Origin: Gammaproteobacteria bacterium
GTDB taxonomy: Bacteria > Pseudomonadota > Gammaproteobacteria > HK1
DNA: 64,000 nucleotides
Assembly: GCA_022824305.1 (NCBI GenBank)
Contig: JAJEAD010000032.1
Coordinates: 62,001 to 126,000, forward strand
Direction of reading: 5' to 3'
A model generated the notes under the pieces. It saw only the letters and a program-made list of their open reading frames with translations. It was not told the origin of the DNA and made no database searches. Of the stretch, positions 58,942-64,000 are shown one piece after another. The translations under genes were made by a program, and so were the position numbers. The first letter of the stretch is position 1, and every line of letters starts with the position of its first letter.

Positions 58942-58953
58942 ATTGTGGCACAA
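58942..58953 (-). promoter_or_regulatory. Possible -10 / operator palindrome upstream of the DUF499 gene
   Basis: TTGTGGCACAA (58943-58953) is an 11-bp palindrome about 60 bases before the DUF499 GTG. On the minus strand the same bases include CACAAT (58942-58947) preceded by TGC, an extended -10 shape. No matching -35. The surrounding 190-bp gap holds no gene. Confidence 0.35.
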
Positions 58954-59074
58954 CCGCCGCAGCCGCAATCGGCACCCGCGATACCGGGTCATCCGCTGCG
59001 GTTCCGGCATCGAAGCCCTCGGTGCCGGGCGTCTCGGCGATCCTCCCAAGGCCACCCGTCATCGACGCAGCGCG

Positions 59075-59830
59075 TCAACCGTCGGACATTGGAATCGCCT
59101 CGGCGCACGCATCCGGGGCGAGGCCGGCGTCCCATTCCGTGTCCCCCAGTGCCGGGTGGTGGACTCTGCGAAGCAGGCAGCCAACGCTCGGCAGGATGCG
59201 CGACACGATCTCCTCCACCCCCGCTTCGTTGGGATGGATGCCGTCGCTCTGGTTCAGGGCGACCACGCTCGCGACCCCGTCCAGCAGGAATGGGTAGAGG
59301 AGCGCGGCGTGCCGGGCGGCTATCTCCGCGTACATCGCATCGAAGCGCGTCACGTAGTCCGCACCGAGATTGCGGGGAGCGAGCATGCCCGCGATGAGCA
59401 CCGGCAGGCCTCGCTCGGCGAGCGCGCGAGTGAGCCGGTCGAGGTTGTCGCGGGTGATGTCGGGGTCCAGCGCGCGAAGGGCGTCGTTCGCGCCGAGGGC
59501 CACGATGACCGCGTGCGGGTCGTCCGCGAGCGCCCATTCCAGGCGCGCGAGTCCGCCCGCGCTCGTGTCTCCCGACACGCCGGCGTTGATCACCTCGACT
59601 TCGAATCCGCGCTCGCGGAGGGCGGCCTCGAGGCGGACCGGCAGCGCGGCCCGGGGGGCGACGCCGTAGCCGGCCGTCAGGCTGTCGCCGAGCATGAGAA
59701 TGCGGATCGCTCCGGCGCCCTCTTCCCCGCTCACTGCTGCGACCGCCGAGGACAGCAGCAGCGCCACCGCGACTCCAGGAAGGTGGGGGAACGCGCGGGA
59801 GACGAGCGCCCGGAGGGCGCCCGTCGGCAA
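59075..59830 (-). CDS. tesA: Multifunctional acyl-CoA thioesterase I / lysophospholipase / arylesterase TesA
   Basis: SGNH-family hydrolase of about 251 residues, secreted to the periplasm. Block I GDSLTAGYG with nucleophile Ser50, block II glycine in NAGVSGDTSAGG, block III LGANDALR, and the Asp/His pair in DGIHPNEAG. A signal peptide (hydrophobic VAVALLLSSAVAA) precedes it. I use TTG 59830; the longest reading, from another TTG at 59932, would overlap the start of the divergent ABC gene. After the normal end near ILPSV there is an extra tail of about 35 residues. Divergent from the ABC exporter genes, as in E. coli tesA-ybbAP. Confidence 0.9.
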   Translation of the reverse strand: MPTGALRALVSRAFPHLPGVAVALLLSSAVAAVSGEEGAGAIRILMLGDSLTAGYGVAPRAALPVRLEAALRERGFEVEVINAGVSGDTSAGGLARLEWALADDPHAVIVALGANDALRALDPDITRDNLDRLTRALAERGLPVLIAGMLAPRNLGADYVTRFDAMYAEIAARHAALLYPFLLDGVASVVALNQSDGIHPNEAGVEEIVSRILPSVGCLLRRVHHPALGDTEWDAGLAPDACAEAIPMSDG

Positions 59831-59931
59831 GAGTAAAGATATGTAAAGTTGCGCAAAGTAGTCGCGAAGAGTGCCTTTGCGCGCGGTCTCGCTTGCTATG
59901 CTGAACGCAACCTGCCGATCCATCCGGAACA

Positions 59932-60624
59932 ATGCCCGCCCTCTCCCGATCCATCGTAACGTTGCGGAGTCTAAGCGTCACGCTCGAGGCGAGCGCCGGC
60001 CCGGTCGAGGTCCTCCGCGGCATCGACCTCGATCTGGGTTCCGGGGAGAGCGTCAGCGTGGTGGGCCCTTCGGGGGCGGGCAAGACCACCCTGCTCATGG
60101 TCATCGGCGGGCTGGAACGGCCGTCCCGGGGGGAGGTCACGGTGGCCGGGCACGCGCTCGGCGCCCTCGACGAAGACCGACTCGCCCGCTTCCGGGGCCG
60201 GCACGTCGGGATCGTCTTCCAGTCCTTCCACCTCATCCCCACCATGACCGCGCTCGAGAACGTGGCCGCGCCGAGAGAGCTCGCGGGGGAGAGCGATGCG
60301 TTCGACCGCGCCCGGGGCGAGCTCGCCGCGGTGGGCCTCGCTCACCGGCTGCACCACTTCCCCGGTGAGCTCTCCGGAGGCGAGCAGCAGCGCACCGCAA
60401 TCGCCCGCGCGCTCGTCAACCGGCCGGAGGTCCTCCTCGCGGACGAGCCGACCGGAAACCTCGACGCCGCGACCGGCGCCCAGGTGATGGAGCACCTGCT
60501 CGACCGCAGCCGGGACGAGGGAGCCACCCTGGTGCTGATCACGCACGAAGCGCGGCTCGCCGCCCGGTGCGACCGCTCCGTGCGCATGGCGGACGGGCGA
60601 ATCGAGACGTTCTCGCCGGCATAG
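59932..60624 (+). CDS. ybbA: ABC transporter ATP-binding protein (YbbA/LolD-like)
   Basis: ATPase of 230 residues. Walker [10 protein letters not shown] (45-53), Q-loop FQSFHL, signature LSGGEQQR (147-154), Walker B LLADEP (168-173) and the H-loop ITHEARLA. It belongs to the MacB/LolD subclass that pairs with FtsX-type permeases. With the adjacent permease it corresponds to the E. coli ybbA-ybbP neighbours of tesA; the substrate is not established. 215 bp separate it from the permease. Confidence 0.93.
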   Translation: MPALSRSIVTLRSLSVTLEASAGPVEVLRGIDLDLGSGESVSVVGPSGAGKTTLLMVIGGLERPSRGEVTVAGHALGALDEDRLARFRGRHVGIVFQSFHLIPTMTALENVAAPRELAGESDAFDRARGELAAVGLAHRLHHFPGELSGGEQQRTAIARALVNRPEVLLADEPTGNLDAATGAQVMEHLLDRSRDEGATLVLITHEARLAARCDRSVRMADGRIETFSPA

Positions 60625-60839
60625 GGCGCTTGGCATCGATGCACCCTCCACGCGTCGGGCCCGACGGGGTCGAGTGCGGCCCGCTCCCCACCACGGTCAT
60701 GGCGAGTGCGCGTCACCGGCGCCGCCTCCCCCTTGCGGCGCTTGCCCGTCCGGGCTCGCCGCTGCGGAACCCTGACCCGCACGACGCGCGAAGCGGGAGC
60801 ATGGAGATGAGGGGAGGTCCGCGTCCGCGGCGCTGAAGC

Positions 60840-63422
60840 ATGGCGGACGGCAACGTGAGCGCGATCGCCCTGCGCCTCGCCGCGCGCGAGCTGCGCCACG
60901 GGCTGCGCGGATTCGGGGTGTTCCTCGCCTGCCTCGCGCTCGGGGTCGCGGCCATCGCCGGAGTGCTGTCCACCACCAGCTCGATCGTGACCGGACTCCG
61001 CGCGGACGGCCGGGAAGTCCTCGGAGGGGACATCGCGCTGCGCGCCGTGTACCGCGACCTGAACGAGCGGGAACGCGCTCACGTGGAGCGCACGGCGGCG
61101 TCCATGACGCACTTCGCCGAGATGCGCACCATGGCGAGGCTGCCGGATGCGGGGTCGGGAGTGCTCGTCGAGCTCAAGGCGGTGGACGGCCGTTACCCGC
61201 TCTTCGGCGTGCTCGAAGCCGAACGCGACGACGGCAGCGCCCTGCCGATAGAGAGCGCGCTCGCGCGCCGCGCGGACGCCTGGGGCGCGCTCGTCGACCC
61301 CGCGCTGATCGACCGCCTCGGCCTCGGGGAAGGATCGTCGCTCGTGGTCGGAGGCATGGAGCTCGAGGTGCGGGGCGTTCTCCGGCGCGAACCCGACCGC
61401 GCGGGGTCGGGCGGACCCTTCGGTTTCTGGCCTCGGGTCATGATCGGCGAGGACGCGCTCGCGGAGTCCGGACTGCTGCGCGAGGGCAGCCTGGTCTACC
61501 ATCAGTACGCGCTTCGGCTGCCCGAGGGCGCGCAGGCGAACGAGGCGGCGGCGGAGCTCTCGGCCCGTCTTCGCGACGGAGGATGGCAGGTACGCACCTA
61601 CGAGGATGCGGCCCCCGGAATCCAGCGGATGGTGGAGCGCCTCGGCTCCTTTCTCAGCCTGGTCGGCCTCACCGCCCTCCTCGTGGGCGGGGTGGGCGTC
61701 GGCAACGCGGTGCGGGCCTGGCTGGACACGCGGCTCGGAGTGATCGCCACCCTCAAGTGCATTGGCGCATCCCGCCCCCTCGTCTTCTCGATGTACCTCA
61801 TCCAGTTGATGGTGCTCGCCGCCGCGGGCGTGCTCGCCGGACTCGCGCTGGGCGCCCTCGCTCCCGTGGCCGTCGCACGGGCGATCTCCCCGCTCCTGCC
61901 GACGCCGATTGCGCTCGGCATCTATCCGGAAGCGCTCGGCTTGAGCGCGCTCTTCGGACTGCTCACCGCTCTCACCTTCACGCTCTGGCCCCTGTCCCGG
62001 GCCCAGGAGACTCCGGCCGTCGCGCTTTTCCGAGGCGTCGGCACCGGCACCCGACCCGGACGACCCGGGCATCTCGCCGCCGCCCTCGCGGGCGGAGCCG
62101 CTCTCGCAATCCTCGCGGTGTGGAGCGCCCCCGACCGGGAGTTCGCGCTCTGGTTCGCGGGCGGCGCGGCCCTCGTGCTGCTCGGGTTTCGCGCCGCCGG
62201 GTGGGCGGTGGTGCGCAGCACGGGCGCCCTCCATCGGCGGGGCCGCTCCCGCGTGGCGGCCGGTCCCCGCCGGGGCGCCGCCCCGCGCCTGCGGATCGCG
62301 GTGTCGAATCTCCACCGGCCGGGAAACACGACGGCCGACGTCGTGCTGTCGCTGGGGCTCGGCCTGACCGTGCTCATCGCGGTCGCGCTCGTGGAAGGGA
62401 ACCTCCGGCGCAGCATCGCCGATTCGCTGCCCGAAGACGCGCCCGCCTTCTTCTTTCTGGGCATCGAGTCGGAGCGAATCGATGCCTTCGAGGCAACGCT
62501 GGCGGAGATCGAGGGCGCCGGCCGCTTCCGATCGGTGCCCTTTCTGCGGGGACGCATCATCAGGGTGAAGGGCCGGGATCCGGAGCAGGCGCTGATCGAC
62601 GACGAGCACTCGTGGCTTATCGAGGGCGACCGGGGGCTGAGCTATGCCCTGACCCCGCCCGACAACCCGGTGGTGGCGGGTGAGTGGTGGCCACCGGACT
62701 ACAGGGGACCTCCGCTTCTGTCCGTCGACGTCGACGTCATCGACGCCTTCGGGCTCGAGCTCGGCGACACCATCACGCTCAACGTACTCGGCCGCGAGCT
62801 GCGCGCGGAGGTCCGCCACGTTCGAGAGGTGGAATGGCAGGGCATGCGGCTCAACTTCGCCCTTCTCCTCTCCCCGGAGCCGCTGCGCCGGGCGCCGCAC
62901 GGCTACGTCGCGACCGTGCGCGCGGCGCGGAACGCGGAAACCCGCATCGAGCGAACCCTGGCCCGTGAATTTCCGCAGGTGACGGTCGTTCGGGTGCGGG
63001 AAGCGCTCGGAAGAGTGGCGGAGATCATGGGCAGCATCGCCGCCTCCGCGCGCGCCGTCGGCGGCGTCACCCTGCTCTCCGGCGCGCTGGTGCTGGCGGG
63101 AGCGGTCTCCGCCGGCCACCGGCGGCGCACCTACGAGAGCGTCGTGCTCAAGGTTCTCGGAGTGCGGCGACGCGAGATCGTCCTCATCCATGCCGTGGAG
63201 TACGCACTGCTCGGACTGCTCACCGGGGCGATCGCCGCGGCGGCCGGCACCGCCACCGCGTGGGCGGTGGTCACCCGGGTGCTCGACCAGGAATGGACCT
63301 TCCTCCCCGGCACGGTCGCGGCCACCGCTTCACTGTGCATCGTGCTCACGCTCGGACTCGGTCTGCTCGGCACATGGCGCGCGCTCGGCGAATCCGCCTC
63401 GCCCTACCTCCGGAACGAGTAG
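60840..63422 (+). CDS. ybbP: FtsX-family ABC transporter permease (YbbP-like)
   Basis: Large permease of 860 residues with two MacB-core/FtsX units. One N-terminal helix (about 20-42), a periplasmic domain, a bundle of three helices around residues 270-390 ([23 protein letters not shown], then [21 protein letters not shown]), a further pair of helices near 410-450, a second periplasmic domain and a C-terminal three-helix FtsX domain (about 740-850). Pairs with the ATPase upstream to export or flip a hydrophobic substrate. The ATG at 60840 has a weak ribosome site; nothing else is seen in the 215-bp gap before it. Confidence 0.9.
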   Translation: MADGNVSAIALRLAARELRHGLRGFGVFLACLALGVAAIAGVLSTTSSIVTGLRADGREVLGGDIALRAVYRDLNERERAHVERTAASMTHFAEMRTMARLPDAGSGVLVELKAVDGRYPLFGVLEAERDDGSALPIESALARRADAWGALVDPALIDRLGLGEGSSLVVGGMELEVRGVLRREPDRAGSGGPFGFWPRVMIGEDALAESGLLREGSLVYHQYALRLPEGAQANEAAAELSARLRDGGWQVRTYEDAAPGIQRMVERLGSFLSLVGLTALLVGGVGVGNAVRAWLDTRLGVIATLKCIGASRPLVFSMYLIQLMVLAAAGVLAGLALGALAPVAVARAISPLLPTPIALGIYPEALGLSALFGLLTALTFTLWPLSRAQETPAVALFRGVGTGTRPGRPGHLAAALAGGAALAILAVWSAPDREFALWFAGGAALVLLGFRAAGWAVVRSTGALHRRGRSRVAAGPRRGAAPRLRIAVSNLHRPGNTTADVVLSLGLGLTVLIAVALVEGNLRRSIADSLPEDAPAFFFLGIESERIDAFEATLAEIEGAGRFRSVPFLRGRIIRVKGRDPEQALIDDEHSWLIEGDRGLSYALTPPDNPVVAGEWWPPDYRGPPLLSVDVDVIDAFGLELGDTITLNVLGRELRAEVRHVREVEWQGMRLNFALLLSPEPLRRAPHGYVATVRAARNAETRIERTLAREFPQVTVVRVREALGRVAEIMGSIAASARAVGGVTLLSGALVLAGAVSAGHRRRTYESVVLKVLGVRRREIVLIHAVEYALLGLLTGAIAAAAGTATAWAVVTRVLDQEWTFLPGTVAATASLCIVLTLGLGLLGTWRALGESASPYLRNE

Positions 63423-63457
63423 GCGGACAGGTTCCCGGCTGCAATGCGGTGCCCGGA

Positions 63458-63466
63458 TGCTATCCT
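63458..63466 (+). promoter_or_regulatory. Possible promoter (-10) of tRNA-Leu
   Basis: TGCTATCCT forms an extended -10 with a G+C-rich discriminator after it, about 40 bases before the mature tRNA, a normal tRNA leader length. The -35 is not clear. Confidence 0.35.
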
Positions 63467-63505
63467 GCGCGGCTCCGGAGCCGGCGGCAGCGGGCGGGCC
63501 GGAAG

Positions 63506-63592
63506 GCGGGAGTGGCGGAATCGGTAGACGCGGCGGCCTCAAAAGCCGCTGTCCGAAAGGGCTTGGGGGTTCGAGTCCCCCCTCCCGTACCA
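63506..63592 (+). tRNA. tRNA-Leu (anticodon CAA)
   Basis: An 87-base class II tRNA with encoded CCA. The acceptor pairs GCGGGAG with CTCCCGT (one G-U), the D arm carries TGGCGGAATCGGTAGACGC, the anticodon stem GCGGC/GCCGC encloses a loop with CAA, the variable arm GTCCGAAAGGGC is long as in leucine tRNAs, and the T arm is GGGGGTTCGAGTCCCCC. It decodes UUG. It lies between ybbP and the convergent panC; the 206 bp after it show only a short G+C palindrome. Confidence 0.97.
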
Positions 63593-63798
63593 ACCACGCC
63601 CGCGGGCGGCGTTCTTCGGCATCGCCCAATCCGGAACAGACTTGCCCCCCTTGTTCCACCGATTTCCTGCTGCGGACGCCGATCCACTTGCGGCAGCGGG
63701 CCGTACTCGCTCGACGCGTTTCGACGTAGTGTCGGCTACGACCTCAGCGCCTCTCCGAGGCGTGGTGACTTGAGGCGGTTCAGCCGCCCCGACAATCG

Positions 63799-64000
63799 TC
63801 AGGCCGGTCCCGGCCCGAGGGTGCAGGAGACATTGTCGATGAGGCGTGCGGGCCCGAGCCATGCCGCCGCGAGCACGACGAGCTCCCGGTCTTCCGGAGC
63901 CGGCGATTCCAGGTCCCCGGCCCGCCTCACGCTGAAGTAATCCGGCCGGAATCCGGCTCGCTCCAGCGCCTTCATGTAATGAAGGCCGAGCGCGTGGTAG
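63799..64000 (-). CDS. panC: Pantoate--beta-alanine ligase PanC (C-terminal end only)
   Basis: Only the last 66 or so residues lie in the window. They read HYMKALERAGFRPDYFSVRR, then PAPEDRELVVLAAAWLGPARLIDNVSC, which is the conserved C-terminal domain of pantothenate synthetase, the ATP-dependent enzyme that joins pantoate and beta-alanine in coenzyme A synthesis. The active-site N-terminal domain is beyond the edge. The stop is TGA at 63799. Confidence 0.9.
   Translation of the reverse strand, partial: YHALGLHYMKALERAGFRPDYFSVRRAGDLESPAPEDRELVVLAAAWLGPARLIDNVSCTLGPGPA

Noticed and set aside
60625-60839. Short open frame between the ABC ATPase and permease genes
   Set aside because: Arg/Pro/Gly-rich with no ribosome site or family resemblance; judged noncoding.
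60342-63191. 949-residue minus-strand frame across the ABC permease
   Set aside because: Charged, repeat-like composition with no domain; the plus-strand FtsX-type permease is clear.
63330-63687. Minus-strand open frames containing GGLEPPSPFGQ / GTRTPKPFRTAAF peptides across the tRNA-Leu
   Set aside because: These peptides are the well-known artefact of translating the antisense of a leucine tRNA; the tRNA itself is unambiguous.

Overview
The window is a high-G+C, densely packed bacterial chromosome segment. Gene content and order point to a gammaproteobacterium: a complete mraZ-to-ftsZ division and cell-wall (dcw) cluster ending in lpxC, then the rnpB / rsmI / lpoA / yraN / dolP and sspB-sspA-petCBA neighbourhood known from Pseudomonas-like genomes, then murA-ibaG-mlaC-mlaD, the queA-tgt-yajC-secD-secF operon, and tesA next to its YbbA/YbbP-type ABC exporter. 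Genus cannot be named from the sequence. HemB is the zinc-cysteine type and cytochrome b carries a PVWY Qo motif.

Layout. (1) 1-18.8 kb, minus strand: mraZ, rsmH, ftsL, ftsI, murE, murF, mraY, murD, ftsW, murG, murC, murB, ddl, ftsQ, ftsA, ftsZ and the first two thirds of lpxC. Many junctions are 4-bp start-stop overlaps or gaps of a few bases. A consensus-like promoter overlapped by MraZ boxes precedes mraZ. (2) 18.8-25.2 kb: RNase P RNA (plus strand) converging with rsmI, then lpoA-yraN, hemB and dolP on the plus strand and a DUF3301-like gene on the minus strand. (3) 25.4-32.3 kb, minus strand: sspB, sspA, the cytochrome bc1 genes petABC, murA, ibaG, mlaC and mlaD; mlaF, mlaE and mlaB are absent from their usual places. 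(4) 32.5-33.4 kb, plus strand: a small single-domain voltage-gated cation channel with an acidic TLEDWTD filter. (5) 33.5-39.0 kb: secF, secD, yajC, tgt, queA. (6) 39.2-58.9 kb: a roughly 20-kb defence island. (7) 59.1-64 kb: tesA, a YbbA/YbbP-type ABC pair, tRNA-Leu(CAA) and the 3' end of panC.

The defence island is the accessory and most interesting part. Its outer genes are a DUF499-type ATPase plus a small partner at one end, and a DUF1156-type adenine methylase plus a PLD-SNF2 helicase at the other. This helicase/methylase/ATPase set matches what I recall being called Hma-type. Between the two ends lie three embedded modules: (a) a protein with two GHKL ATPase domains translationally coupled to a receiver-domain protein; (b) a Vsr endonuclease and a C5-cytosine methylase on the opposite strand; (c) an AAA ATPase translationally coupled to a STAND-like ATPase with eight tandem 43-residue TPR units. 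Modules (a) and (c) look like candidate anti-phage sensor/effector systems. Part of the island is visibly lower in G+C than the core genome.
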